A stretch of DNA of 64,000 bases from Chthonomonadaceae bacterium (GCA_015709495.1 CP054189.1:1674001-1738000), one strand, 5' to 3'. Numbered from the stretch's first letter, positions 33,569-41,771 are shown. Notes: generated from the sequence alone by a model not told the origin. A program made the numbers and translations.

Positions 33569-34763
33569 AGACTTCCTCCGAATGTGCGTCGAGAAGCAGG
33601 GCTCCGACGTTCACTTCAAGACCGACGCCGGGAAGATCTACTTGCGGATCCACGGCGATCTTGAACTCGTGGAAGGGGTCGAAACGTACAGCAACGAGCA
33701 GTTCACGAAGGCGCTCTACGTGCTGCTGAACGACCACCAGATCGAGCGGTTCCAAAAGGAGCTTGAACTCGACTTCGCGCTCGAGATCGAAGGCGTCGCG
33801 CGGTTCCGAGGCAATGCCTACCAACAGCGAGGTTATGTGCAGGCCGCGTTCCGGGTGATCCCGTACGAAATTCAATCGATGGAAGAGCTCCACCTGCCGG
33901 AAGCCTGCTACGACTTCATCGACCGGCCGAGGGGGCTGGTGCTGGTCACCGGGCCTGCCGGCTCAGGGAAATCGACGACCCTCGCCGCAATGATCGACCG
34001 GATCAATCGACAGCAGCCGCTGCATATCGTAACCGTCGAAGACCCGATCGAGTTCGTCCATGCCGACGCGAAGGCCCTGATCAACCAGCGGGAACTCGAC
34101 GTGGACACCAACAGCTTCGCAAACGCCCTTAAGTACGTTTTGCGGCAAGACCCCGATGTCATCCTTGTCGGCGAGATGCGCGACCTCGAAACGATCCACC
34201 TGGCAATCACGGCTGCCGAAACCGGCCACCTCGTATTTGGCACTCTCCACACCGTCGACGCGATCCAGACCGTTGACCGGATCGTCGACGTGTTTCCGAC
34301 CTTCCAGCAGCAACAGATCCGAATGCAGCTTTCTGTCAACCTCGTGGGTGTCCTCTCGCAAACCCTCGTGAAGCGCTCCGACAATCGGGGCCGCATCGCC
34401 GCGTTCGAAACGCTCGTGGCTACGTCCGCGGTTCGCAATCTGGTCAGGGAGAACAAGACCTACCAGATCGGTTCGATGATTCAAACCGGCGCTAGGCAGA
34501 AAATGCACACGCTCGATCAATCGCTCGCCAGATTGGTCGAACAGGGCTTGGTCCGACATGACGAAGCGCGGTCGCGAGCGAAGGACCCCGGCGAGTTCGA
34601 CCGATTGGTCGCTCTGGCGCAGGGAAAGTCCGCACACTCGAAGGACAAGGCGCATCATTCAGGCGACTCCTCCGACGACGACGGCGATACTCAAGACAAG
34701 TCGAAGGCCAAAGGGGTGCGGGGCCAGCCTTTCCGTCCCGCCTTTAAGAAAGAGTCCTACTGA
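33555..34763 (+). CDS. pilT: Type IV pilus retraction ATPase PilT, paralogue 3, with charged C-terminal tail
   Basis: 402 residues from a GTG at 33555, supported by GGAGG 6 nt upstream. PilT core: SDVHFKTDAGKIYLRIHGDL, Walker A GPAGSGKSTT (Ala in place of the usual Thr), TVEDPIEFVHADAK, DVILVGEMRDLETIHLAIT, GTLHTVDAIQTVDRI. A tail of about 45 residues, absent from the other two copies, is rich in Ser, Asp, His and Lys (HSGDSSDDDGDTQDKSKAKG) and probably disordered. The nucleotide-binding and arginine-finger residues are present, so it should be active. Confidence 0.95.
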   Translation: MLRLEDFLRMCVEKQGSDVHFKTDAGKIYLRIHGDLELVEGVETYSNEQFTKALYVLLNDHQIERFQKELELDFALEIEGVARFRGNAYQQRGYVQAAFRVIPYEIQSMEELHLPEACYDFIDRPRGLVLVTGPAGSGKSTTLAAMIDRINRQQPLHIVTVEDPIEFVHADAKALINQRELDVDTNSFANALKYVLRQDPDVILVGEMRDLETIHLAITAAETGHLVFGTLHTVDAIQTVDRIVDVFPTFQQQQIRMQLSVNLVGVLSQTLVKRSDNRGRIAAFETLVATSAVRNLVRENKTYQIGSMIQTGARQKMHTLDQSLARLVEQGLVRHDEARSRAKDPGEFDRLVALAQGKSAHSKDKAHHSGDSSDDDGDTQDKSKAKGVRGQPFRPAFKKESY

Positions 34764-34775
34764 AGGGACCTCGGG

Positions 34776-34781
34776 TAGATT
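34776..34781 (+). promoter_or_regulatory. -10 box TAGATT before metX
   Basis: TAGATT preceded by GGG, 9 nt before the ATG at 34791, in a 27-bp gap after the third pilT gene. No ribosome binding site is seen between the two. Confidence 0.4.
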
Positions 34782-34790
34782 CGCCGAACG

Positions 34791-35870
34791 ATGTCCATCG
34801 AAGAGGGGCTGTTTCAAGAAAACGAGCGTACCAAGCCGCACGCCGACGCGCGGTCCTACCTCGATGTCGGCAGCCTCACCTGTGAATTGGGCGGCTCGCT
34901 GCCCCAAGTGACCGTCGCCTATGAGACGTGGGGCGAATTGAACGCCGACCGGAGCAACGCGGTCCTGGTCTTTCATGCCGTATCGAGCGATTCGCACGCC
35001 GTGGGGTGGTGGGACCGAATCGTCGGGCCCGGCAAGCCCATCGACACGGAGCGGTACTTTGTGATCTGCTCGAATTGTCTGGGGGCCTGCCAAGGGACGA
35101 CCGGCCCCCCCACAGCCGCTGGCGATGGACGGCCCTACGGAATGAGGTTCCCCCAGATCACCTTGGGCGACACGGTCGAGGTCGCTCGAAGGCTGGTCGA
35201 GTCGCTCGGAATCGGCCGACTCCATGCCGCTTGTGGGGGGAGCATGGGCGGTATGCAGGCGGTGGAAATGTCGCTGAGGTTTCCCGGCTCGGTGCAAAAG
35301 GTGTGGGCGACGGCGGCGTGCGCGGCGCATAGCGCGATGCAAATCGGGTTCAACGAGGCCGCACGGCAGGCTGTCATGCGCGACCCGAAGTGGCGAGGGG
35401 GAGAGTATCCCGCCGACGATCCTCCGGTAGAGGGGCTGGCGGTGGCCCGGATGATCGGCCATCTTTCCTTTCTCAGTCGGGAGAGCTTCGAGCGGAAGTT
35501 CGGACGGCAGGTTCAAGAGGAGGTGGGGGACGTTTCCTTTCTCCCCCAGTTCCAAGTCGAGAGCTACCTTAACTATCAGGGGAGCCAGTTCACCAAGAGG
35601 TTCGACGCCAACAGCTTCCTCTATCTCACGCGGGCGATGAATCTCTTCGAGCGCAGGAGCTTTGCTGGCACGCAGTCGGAGTATCTCTTCACGTGCTTCG
35701 CGAGCGACTGGCTCTATCCTCCGTCGCAAAGCCGGGAACTCCATGAGCTTGCGCGAGCGGCGGGCGCGCCTTCGCAGGTCGTCGAACTGGACAGCCCTTG
35801 GGGACACGACTCCTTTCTCCTCGACGCCGAACATCAAGGCGGGGCGGCCCAGGAGTTCTTAAGAAGCTGA
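34791..35870 (+). CDS. metX: Homoserine O-acetyltransferase
   Basis: 359 residues, alpha/beta-hydrolase fold. It acetylates (or succinylates) homoserine to start methionine synthesis in the cytoplasm. The nucleophile elbow is GGSMGGMQAVE (catalytic Ser), the Asp is in FASDWLYPP and the His in WGHDSFLLD. The oxyanion segment LVFHAVSSDSHAVGWWD and CSNCLGACQGTTGP are typical. Acyl-donor specificity (acetyl versus succinyl CoA) cannot be told by eye. The adjacent moeZ gene may point to protein-thiocarboxylate sulfur delivery. Confidence 0.95.
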   Translation: MSIEEGLFQENERTKPHADARSYLDVGSLTCELGGSLPQVTVAYETWGELNADRSNAVLVFHAVSSDSHAVGWWDRIVGPGKPIDTERYFVICSNCLGACQGTTGPPTAAGDGRPYGMRFPQITLGDTVEVARRLVESLGIGRLHAACGGSMGGMQAVEMSLRFPGSVQKVWATAACAAHSAMQIGFNEAARQAVMRDPKWRGGEYPADDPPVEGLAVARMIGHLSFLSRESFERKFGRQVQEEVGDVSFLPQFQVESYLNYQGSQFTKRFDANSFLYLTRAMNLFERRSFAGTQSEYLFTCFASDWLYPPSQSRELHELARAAGAPSQVVELDSPWGHDSFLLDAEHQGGAAQEFLRS

Positions 35871-35950
35871 TCGCCCGGCTGCCGGAGGGTAGACTCGCTG
35901 CTTGCGGCAACGCCGACCACTTGGCAGCGAAGGCGTAGTTCGAAGTAGGA

Positions 35951-37105
35951 ATGGACAACCTTCCGAACCTTTCCCCTGACGAAATCTTGCGCTACTCGCG
36001 CCATCTGATTCTGCCGGAAGTCGGGCTTTCGGGGCAGCGCAAGCTCAAGGGCGCAAGCGTGCTGCTCGTTGGGGCTGGGGGGCTGGGCTCGCCGGCCGCG
36101 CTGTATCTCGCCGCGGCGGGGATCGGCCGCCTCGGCATCGTGGATTTCGACGCCGTTGATTTCACGAACCTGCAGCGGCAGGTGATTCATACCGAACCCG
36201 ATGTGGGGCGATCCAAACTCGAATCTGCCCAAGCCAAGATCGCCGCGATCAACCCAGGCGTCGAGGTCGAATTGCATGAGACCCTTCTGACCAGCGAAAA
36301 CGCGCTGGAGATATTCAGAACCTACGACGTGATCGCCGACGGGACCGACAACTTCCCGACGCGGTACCTGGTGAACGACGCCTGCGTGCTGCTCGACAAG
36401 CCCAACGCCTACGGGTCGATCTTCAGGTTCGAGGGACAGGCAACCGTGTTTCACCACCAAGGCGGGCCCTGCTACCGGTGCCTCTACCCCGAGCCACCCC
36501 CGCCCGGAACCGTGCCCTCGTGCGCCGAAGGGGGCGTTCTGGGCGTCTTGCCGGGCGTGATCGGGCTGATCCAAGCCACCGAGGCGGTGAAGATCATTCT
36601 TGGAATCGGCGAGACGCTTTCGGGGAGGCTCCTGCTGTACGACGCCCTCAGCCTTAGGTTTCGGGAGCTGAAGATCGCCCGCGATCCGGACTGCCCGGTG
36701 TGCGGCGACTCGCCGACGATCCGCCAGCTCATCGACTACCCCTCGTTCTGCGGCTTGCCCGGCTACGGCTCCGTCCCCTCTCACTTCGACCACGAGATCG
36801 AACCTGCCGAACTGAGGTCCCTGCTCGATTCGGGGGGCGGATTCGTCCTGCTCGACGTTCGAGAGCCCCATGAGTTCGAGATCAACCAGATCGAAGGCTC
36901 TCGGTTGCTGCCTCTGGGCGATCTGCCCGCGAGGGTTCATGAACTGGATTCGGCCGACGAAATCGTGGTTTACTGCCTGATGGGCTCGCGGAGCGCCGAC
37001 GCGTGCAGGTTCCTCCGCGCGGCGGGTTTTCAGAAGGTCCGCAACCTCCGCGGCGGCATCCGCTCGTGGATCGACTCCATCGAACCGGGGATGGTGAAGT
37101 ATTGA
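35951..37105 (+). CDS. moeZ: Adenylyltransferase/sulfurtransferase MoeZ (MoeB plus rhodanese)
   Basis: 384 residues, two domains. Residues 1-250: E1-like adenylation domain with GAGGLGSPAALYLAAAGIG (ATP loop), DFTNLQRQVIHTEPDVGRSK, the zinc Cys pairs CYRCLYPEP and CPVCGD, and GVLGVLPGVIG. Residues about 285-384: rhodanese domain with active Cys in VYCLMGSRSADACR and RNLRGGIRSW. It adenylates the C-terminal Gly-Gly of small sulfur carriers (MoaD, ThiS, CysO-like) and loads sulfur on them. A MoaD-family carrier with such a tail lies at 38676-38972. TAGACT at 35892-35897 may be its promoter. Confidence 0.95.
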   Translation: MDNLPNLSPDEILRYSRHLILPEVGLSGQRKLKGASVLLVGAGGLGSPAALYLAAAGIGRLGIVDFDAVDFTNLQRQVIHTEPDVGRSKLESAQAKIAAINPGVEVELHETLLTSENALEIFRTYDVIADGTDNFPTRYLVNDACVLLDKPNAYGSIFRFEGQATVFHHQGGPCYRCLYPEPPPPGTVPSCAEGGVLGVLPGVIGLIQATEAVKIILGIGETLSGRLLLYDALSLRFRELKIARDPDCPVCGDSPTIRQLIDYPSFCGLPGYGSVPSHFDHEIEPAELRSLLDSGGGFVLLDVREPHEFEINQIEGSRLLPLGDLPARVHELDSADEIVVYCLMGSRSADACRFLRAAGFQKVRNLRGGIRSWIDSIEPGMVKY

Positions 37106-37194
37106 CCCGTCGGTCAGACGCTCAAACGGGGCGTTAGAATGACTTCAATCCACACGCTGGGGGGCTGGTTCGGTTTCGAGTAGCTGAGGCGGAC

Positions 37195-37707
37195 TTATTG
37201 GCCGAGCGTGGCCTTGATTTGCTTGGTGAGGATATACAAATGGAAGGGCAGGCCATCTGTTGAAACGAATCCCCACTTCTCATAGAAGGACTTTGCGGAA
37301 GCGTCTTTTGCATGGGCGAGGAGTGCCCGGGCTCCAATAGCCTCCTGGGCCTTCATGAATCTCAGGAAGGCGTCTTGAAGCAGACTCGCTCCAAGGCCCT
37401 GCCCCATGCAACTCACGTCGACGGCAAGGCGGGCGAGCAAGACGAGGGGCACCTCGTGGCGGGCAAGCCCTTTCTTGATCCTGTCCGGGGTCTGCTCAAA
37501 GTCTACGGACGCCGCGCAGAGGCTGTAAAACCCTACGACCTCCCGGGTCCCCTTCCGCGTCGCAACGAACGTTCTTGCAGAGTTGTTCCGTTGGTTCTGG
37601 AGCGCATGATGCCGCAAAAACGCATTAAGGGCCTCCACCCCGCAGTCAAAGGAGCCCACATCATGCTCTTCGTCAAGCAAGACCGGACTCTGAAAGGTGG
37701 CGCTCAT
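37195..37707 (-). CDS. tacT-like: GNAT acetyltransferase toxin (TacT/AtaT-like)
   Basis: 170 residues. GNAT fold with the acetyl-CoA loop VDVSCMGQGLGASLLQDAF (Q/RxxGxG/A) and SFYEKWGFVS near the end. N-terminal FDCGVEALNAFLRHHALQN is a hallmark of the TacT/AtaT toxins, which acetylate the amino group of aminoacyl-tRNA and block translation. Its ATG overlaps the stop of the antitoxin gene, the classic TA arrangement of antitoxin first. It sits at the end of the pair, 90 bp from moeZ. Function as a toxin is inferred from family and context. Confidence 0.9.
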   Translation of the reverse strand: MSATFQSPVLLDEEHDVGSFDCGVEALNAFLRHHALQNQRNNSARTFVATRKGTREVVGFYSLCAASVDFEQTPDRIKKGLARHEVPLVLLARLAVDVSCMGQGLGASLLQDAFLRFMKAQEAIGARALLAHAKDASAKSFYEKWGFVSTDGLPFHLYILTKQIKATLGQ

Positions 37708-37985
37708 TCAAAGACGCTCTTGCGGGCGAAGAGTTTGCGAAGGGCCGGAATCGGCAGCGGTGGCTCTTCAAGGCTCGCCAGGAACTTCGCCATCTGGTCC
37801 TCGGAAAGCGAAAATCGGTTCTGGTCAGCCAGCGCCATGTGGGCGGCTTCGGTCGAAGCGCTGATGACAAAGTCGGACAGCTTCTTTCCGCGGGAAGCCG
37901 CAGCTTGCTCCAGAAGCGCCTTCTGGGCCAAGCTCACCCGCAGGTCGATGCGAGCGTCCTTGGAGTCGTTTGCGATGGTCTTCAT
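37704..37985 (-). CDS. tacA-like: DUF1778 ribbon-helix-helix antitoxin (TacA-like)
   Basis: 93 residues. N-terminal ribbon-helix-helix (ARIDLRVSLAQKALLEQAAA, then SRGKKLSDFVISAS) binds DNA; the C-terminal part (LSEDQMAKFLASLEEPPLPI, then PALRKLFA) wraps the toxin. The protein is expected to neutralise the GNAT toxin and repress the pair's promoter. A palindrome overlapping a candidate -10 box is found 29 bp upstream. The gene overlaps the toxin start (ATGA). Confidence 0.92.
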   Translation of the reverse strand: MKTIANDSKDARIDLRVSLAQKALLEQAAASRGKKLSDFVISASTEAAHMALADQNRFSLSEDQMAKFLASLEEPPLPIPALRKLFARKSVFE

Positions 37986-38013
37986 TCCTTGTGGTCCTTG
38001 TAGAGTCTATTCC

Positions 38014-38024
38014 GTACATTGTAC
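38014..38024 (-). promoter_or_regulatory. Palindromic operator over the -10 box of the TacAT pair
   Basis: GTACA-T-TGTAC is a perfect 11-bp palindrome with a central base. On the minus strand it contains TACAAT (38018-38023), a good -10 box, 32 nt before the antitoxin start. Binding of the ribbon-helix-helix antitoxin here would shut off the pair; this is inference from position and symmetry. A second box TAGACT (38004-38009 region, minus strand) lies between it and the gene. Confidence 0.45.
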
Positions 38025-38215
38025 ACACATTACGACGGAATCTGCGGCCCTCTCGTTCCTGAGTCCCCAATGCCTTGGAGAGCCCTTCGCCTAGCTCTAA
38101 GGCCGGGCGGGGTTCTTGGACATGCCCCCTAAACCCCCGCAGAGAGGGGCTGATTTCTTTGCATGGTGGGGTAAACAGCAAAGGAACGGTCGACGCTTGA
38201 GATTAGGAGGCGACG

Positions 38216-38662
38216 ATGAGGCGAGAGAGAACGGTTCTGTACTTGTTGGCGGGCGGATTTCTTCTGACCGCGATCGAGGTGCGATATCTGCACCGGGAGG
38301 TCTTAGGGGAGCACTGGCAAGCTTGGGTTCCTGTGGCTTATGGGGCGCTGGGGACGGCCGTTGCCGTCGTCGCTGCCGCTTCTGCCAAAGCGCGAAGACT
38401 GGCTGCGGGCGTGTTCGCGCTCGGCGTGGTGGCGGGCCTGCTCGGTTTCTACCTGCACACCGAGGGCAACCCCGCGGAGGTCACGAAGATGTTTGGGCCG
38501 GCTCTGGTGGCGCAGGCCGACGAAGAAGACGAGCACCGGTCTTCCGGCGAGAGCCATGAGAGTTCGGAGGAACCGCCCTCATTCGCGCCGCTCGGCCTTT
38601 CGGGTCTTGCCGCCATCGGGTTCGTGTGTACCTCGAAGCTGTTTGCTGCCGAAAAACGCTGA
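38216..38662 (+). CDS. Small membrane protein of unknown function
   Basis: 148 residues with AGGAGG 5 nt before the ATG. Four hydrophobic segments: residues about 5-22 (VLYLLAGGFLLTAIEV), 36-55, 63-80 (AAGVFALGVVAGLLGFYLH) and 125-142 (APLGLSGLAAIGFVC). The loop between the third and fourth is acidic and His/Ser-rich (EEDEHRSSGESHESSEE), a possible metal-binding stretch. No family recognised. It is preceded by about 230 bp without genes, holding the TacAT promoter and an imperfect hairpin at about 38131-38146 (CCCC / GGGG arms). Confidence 0.7.
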   Translation: MRRERTVLYLLAGGFLLTAIEVRYLHREVLGEHWQAWVPVAYGALGTAVAVVAAASAKARRLAAGVFALGVVAGLLGFYLHTEGNPAEVTKMFGPALVAQADEEDEHRSSGESHESSEEPPSFAPLGLSGLAAIGFVCTSKLFAAEKR

Positions 38663-38675
38663 ACCGGGTGGCCCC

Positions 38676-38972
38676 TCAGCCTCCCGCAATCGCCCCAACG
38701 ACAAGGAAGGGCTCTTCGCCGTTCGCCACCGACCCGGGGAGTTCGAGCGAAGGATCGTCCATCGAAAGGTCCTCTCCGCAGGCGAAAAACCGCAGGAACG
38801 GCCTTCGTTGCCGCGTGACGTGGTCCCGAATCGTGCCCTTGAGCATGGGGTAGCGCGACTCGACAGCGTCGAGGATCGTCGTCACCGAAACCGGCGACCC
38901 GACCTCGACTCGGACCTCTTGCCCGACCTGGGCGAGGTTCCTGAGGTGATAGGGCAGCACCACTCGTACCAT
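38676..38972 (-). CDS. MoaD/ThiS-family sulfur carrier protein
   Basis: 98 residues from the ATG at 38972 (an ATG at 38984 overlaps the -10 box and is rejected). Beta-grasp fold: VRVVLPYHLRNLAQVGQEVR, SVTTILDAVESRYPMLKGTI, FLRFFACGEDL, and a C-terminus ending VVGAIAGG. The terminal Gly-Gly is the site of adenylation and thiocarboxylate formation by MoeB/MoeZ. Family members donate sulfur in molybdopterin, thiamine or cysteine/methionine pathways; this subgroup has no assigned target. TACAAT (38983-38988, minus strand) lies 10 nt upstream. Confidence 0.85.
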   Translation of the reverse strand: MVRVVLPYHLRNLAQVGQEVRVEVGSPVSVTTILDAVESRYPMLKGTIRDHVTRQRRPFLRFFACGEDLSMDDPSLELPGSVANGEEPFLVVGAIAGG

Positions 38973-39038
38973 CGGCGACCCCATTGTACTCGCTCAAGTT
39001 CGACTTCCAAGTCAAGTTTGAGGCGTGTTTCGCCCGGA

Positions 39039-39044
39039 TAGAAT
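39039..39044 (+). promoter_or_regulatory. -10 box TAGAAT, 6 nt before the triheme cytochrome
   Basis: TAGAAT followed by exactly six bases and the ATG at 39051. A possible -35 (TTGAGG, 39018-39023) lies 15 bp upstream. This is one of the clearest leaderless candidates. Confidence 0.55.
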
Positions 39045-39050
39045 GGACTC

Positions 39051-39506
39051 ATGCGGAGACTTTCCCTAAGCCTGTCTGCGTCCCTCTTTCTTGGGCTGGG
39101 CGCAGTTCTGATGCTCGCCAGCCAGCCGAGATCGCAAACCAAGCCCCCGGTTCAGACACCGGACCTGCCTGGCATTACGGCCCCAGATAAGTTCGCAAAA
39201 GGGTGTGTCAGTTGCCACGTCAAGTTGGCGGCCGACAAGGACTTCCGATTGGTCCAGGCGATCAAGCTGATCAAGGGGCACCCGAGTATCGCTGCCGTCA
39301 AGACGGTTCCCAACGATTGCAGGGCCTGCCACAGCGGAAAACCCGGCGCGGCCAAGCCTCTATCCGAAGCCGTTCACAAGGCGCACTTTGGCAAGAAAGG
39401 CAAGAGCGAGTTCGTAAGCCAGTTTCACGGGCAATGCCTCTCGTGCCATTCGATCGACCCCGCCACGGGTAAGCAGCGGGTCAAGTCGGGCCCCAAGAAC
39501 TGGTAG
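39051..39506 (+). CDS. Periplasmic triheme cytochrome c
   Basis: 151 residues. Signal peptide in residues 1-28 (LSLSASLFLGLGAVLMLAS). Three heme c sites: CVSCH, CRACH and CLSCH, with additional His residues (KAHFGKKGK, QFHGQ, IKGHPS) that can act as distal ligands, giving a c7/NrfB-like small multiheme carrier. It converges on a NapH-like Fe-S membrane protein 38 bp away. It could relay electrons among the periplasmic enzymes of this window, including the NXR-like one; the partner is not shown by the sequence. Confidence 0.9.
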   Translation: MRRLSLSLSASLFLGLGAVLMLASQPRSQTKPPVQTPDLPGITAPDKFAKGCVSCHVKLAADKDFRLVQAIKLIKGHPSIAAVKTVPNDCRACHSGKPGAAKPLSEAVHKAHFGKKGKSEFVSQFHGQCLSCHSIDPATGKQRVKSGPKNW

Positions 39507-39543
39507 GGCTTGCGCTGGGCGGATGAAGGGGGGCGGAAAGGGC

Positions 39544-40587
39544 TTAGCCTGCCGCAGTCTCCACTTCTTGAACTCGATCCGGTGGGACTGCGTCTCGTCG
39601 CGCAGCCCAAAGAACCCAAGCCATCGCCGCCGCCGGTAGAACCAGGAGGATCGGGATGACCCAGTTGGGCCAGCCCCAGGCCTCACAAATCTCCGGCGCG
39701 ACCCCCAGGTAGTACGCGGAAAAGGCTGCGAGCGCGACAGCGCGGTAGGTCATGGTTGCTCCCCAAAGCGGCCGCAGAGCGGCAAAAAGCGCCCAGGAGA
39801 TCGCGAACCCGGCATACATCACGCCGTAGACGATTCCCGTCTGGACGTACCAGTTGGCGACGCTAGAAGCAGATCCGGCAAAGAATTCGTGCTCGACGTT
39901 GCACCAATTCAGGAGATCGAGCGCAAAGTAGGCGGCGACGAACCCCGGGAACCCCATCGCCAAGTGGGCGGTCAGCGGGCTTCGGTGCAGTTCGTCGTGG
40001 CTCTTCTGCGGCTGAAGCCGAAGGCAGCTCTTGATGCATGCGGTGCAGTTCGTACACTTTTCGGGTCGATTCTTGTCGAGAGCGAACTGGCCATAAAGGA
40101 CTTCGATCGGACGGATCGGACAAGCGCCGACGCACCATCCGCTGAGCGACCGAACCGAGAGCCCCACGACGACCACGACGCCAAGGATCGCGAGCGCGGT
40201 GAAGAACGTCGCCCATCCGATCGAGTTGAAAACTAAATGGCGCGTGGGAATGCCTGCCAGCATCAGCACCCACCCCGCGACTTGGAGACGCTCCGTCGCC
40301 TTGGCCGAAAGCCTTCGGGCCGGGTTCTTGCCGAACCGATGCAGCGCGGTCTGGAACGTCGAAATCGGGCAGACGCTGACCCACGCGTTCGGCGCGACGA
40401 GGAGCACCATCGGCGCGACCGGGATCGCGGCGAACCAGAGGATGCGCAAGCCCCACTCGGGCTGCGTCAGGATCAGGGCCATCACCACTGCAAACACGGC
40501 GAGGGCGATCAACATCACCACCTGGAGAAGCCGCTGTACCCCCGGTGGGTACATGCGATCGATCAAGCGAATCGAACCGACAGCCAT
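39544..40587 (-). CDS. NapH/CcoG-like membrane Fe-S protein
   Basis: 347 residues from the ATG at 40587, chosen because AGGAGG lies 6 nt upstream; the 24-residue longer version is not supported. About eight membrane helices. Cysteine motifs: VSVCPISTFQTAL, WCVGACPIRPIEVLYG (the NapH/NosR/CcoG pattern of CxxxCP twice) and CTNCTACIKSCLRLQP, a [4Fe-4S] ligand set on the cytoplasmic or periplasmic loop. These proteins move electrons from quinol to periplasmic reductases or reduce copper. It is divergent from heme A synthase, which starts 113 bp away. Confidence 0.85.
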   Translation of the reverse strand: MAVGSIRLIDRMYPPGVQRLLQVVMLIALAVFAVVMALILTQPEWGLRILWFAAIPVAPMVLLVAPNAWVSVCPISTFQTALHRFGKNPARRLSAKATERLQVAGWVLMLAGIPTRHLVFNSIGWATFFTALAILGVVVVVGLSVRSLSGWCVGACPIRPIEVLYGQFALDKNRPEKCTNCTACIKSCLRLQPQKSHDELHRSPLTAHLAMGFPGFVAAYFALDLLNWCNVEHEFFAGSASSVANWYVQTGIVYGVMYAGFAISWALFAALRPLWGATMTYRAVALAAFSAYYLGVAPEICEAWGWPNWVIPILLVLPAAAMAWVLWAARRDAVPPDRVQEVETAAG

Positions 40588-40700
40588 AAACAACCTCCTT
40601 TCAGGTTTACCGGTAGCTGACGAATCAGGTTGCGCCGAGTTCATGGAAACAGAGGTCAAGAATGACGGGGAAGCTGAATTCGTCTAGGGAGTGAGGGACA

Positions 40701-41771
40701 ATGACCCAGGACCGCGCTGCATTTGCTTGCCGATGGCTGATGACGCTATCCGCCATTGCGCTTGCGATCATCTTCATCGGCGGTCTGACGCGGCTCACCG
40801 GGTCGGGACTCTCCATCACCGAGTGGCGGCCCGTTTCAGGCGCGTTTCCTCCCATCTCGCACTTGGAGTGGGAGCAGGAGTTTGCGAAGTACCGCGAGAT
40901 CCCCCAGTTCCGCTTCGCCAACGCCGACATGGACCTTGCGGGGTTCAAGGTTATTTACTGGTGGGAGTGGGCTCATCGCCAACTGGGCCGTTTGTTTGGC
41001 GTCGTGTGGCTTGTAGGCTTCCTCGTTTTGTGGAGGAGGTTTCGAGTTTCGAGGCGCTACCTGGCGAGGTACTTCGCGATCGGAGTCCTGACCGGCATCC
41101 AAGCCGGAGTGGGGTGGTGGATGGTCGCATCGGGCCTGAGCGGCATCGACGTTCGCGTGTCGGCGACCCGATTGGCGGTGCATTTGGGCTTAGGGGCGAT
41201 CCTCCTGGGTTTCCTGCTCTGGCTTTATTGGGACCTGCGGCCGCACGGAGAAAGGCCGTCCGCCAAGGAACCCGCAGAGGTTGGCGCGCTCAGGAAAGGG
41301 GCAAACGGGCTGCTTATCGTGTGTTTCCTTCAGATTCTTCTGGGCGCGCTGGTGGCGGGAACCGGGGCCGGCGCAGTTCACACCGACTGGCCCTTCATGT
41401 CGGGCAGCCTTCTTCCGCCATCCGCGTTCGAGATTGAGCCTTGGTGGGAGAACTTCTTCTGGAACAACGCGCTGGTCCAATTCAACCACCGATGGGTTGG
41501 GACGGCGCTGCTTGTCTTCGCTTGGCTGGCATGGCGGCGAGCCAGGGAGGTAGCGGACGCAGCGACCACCCGGCTGCTCGCGGCCTCGGCGCTCCTGATC
41601 CTCGCGCAAGCGGTCTTGGGCGTGGTGACCCTCTGGAATCGCAGTCCCTGGTTTCTCGGATCTGCCCACCAGATGCTCGCGATGGGGGTTTTTGGGGGGC
41701 TCGTGCTGAGCCGCGCAAGCCTCGCGAAGCGGACTCCGCAGACCGCCCCAAGCCCCCTTGCACAGGAATAA
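40701..41771 (+). CDS. ctaA: Heme A synthase (COX15/CtaA)
   Basis: 356 residues, eight membrane helices. It oxidises the methyl group of heme O to the formyl of heme A for A-type cytochrome oxidases. The four conserved heme-ligand histidines are visible: EWAHRQLGRLFG, AVHLGLGAILLG, FNHRWVGTALLV and SAHQMLAMG, with GGLTRLTGSGLSITEWRPV at the N-terminus, which is the COX15-type signature. It implies that the genome encodes an aa3- or ba3-type oxidase, which could accept electrons from complex III. GAGGGA lies close upstream of the ATG. Confidence 0.95.
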   Translation: MTQDRAAFACRWLMTLSAIALAIIFIGGLTRLTGSGLSITEWRPVSGAFPPISHLEWEQEFAKYREIPQFRFANADMDLAGFKVIYWWEWAHRQLGRLFGVVWLVGFLVLWRRFRVSRRYLARYFAIGVLTGIQAGVGWWMVASGLSGIDVRVSATRLAVHLGLGAILLGFLLWLYWDLRPHGERPSAKEPAEVGALRKGANGLLIVCFLQILLGALVAGTGAGAVHTDWPFMSGSLLPPSAFEIEPWWENFFWNNALVQFNHRWVGTALLVFAWLAWRRAREVADAATTRLLAASALLILAQAVLGVVTLWNRSPWFLGSAHQMLAMGVFGGLVLSRASLAKRTPQTAPSPLAQE

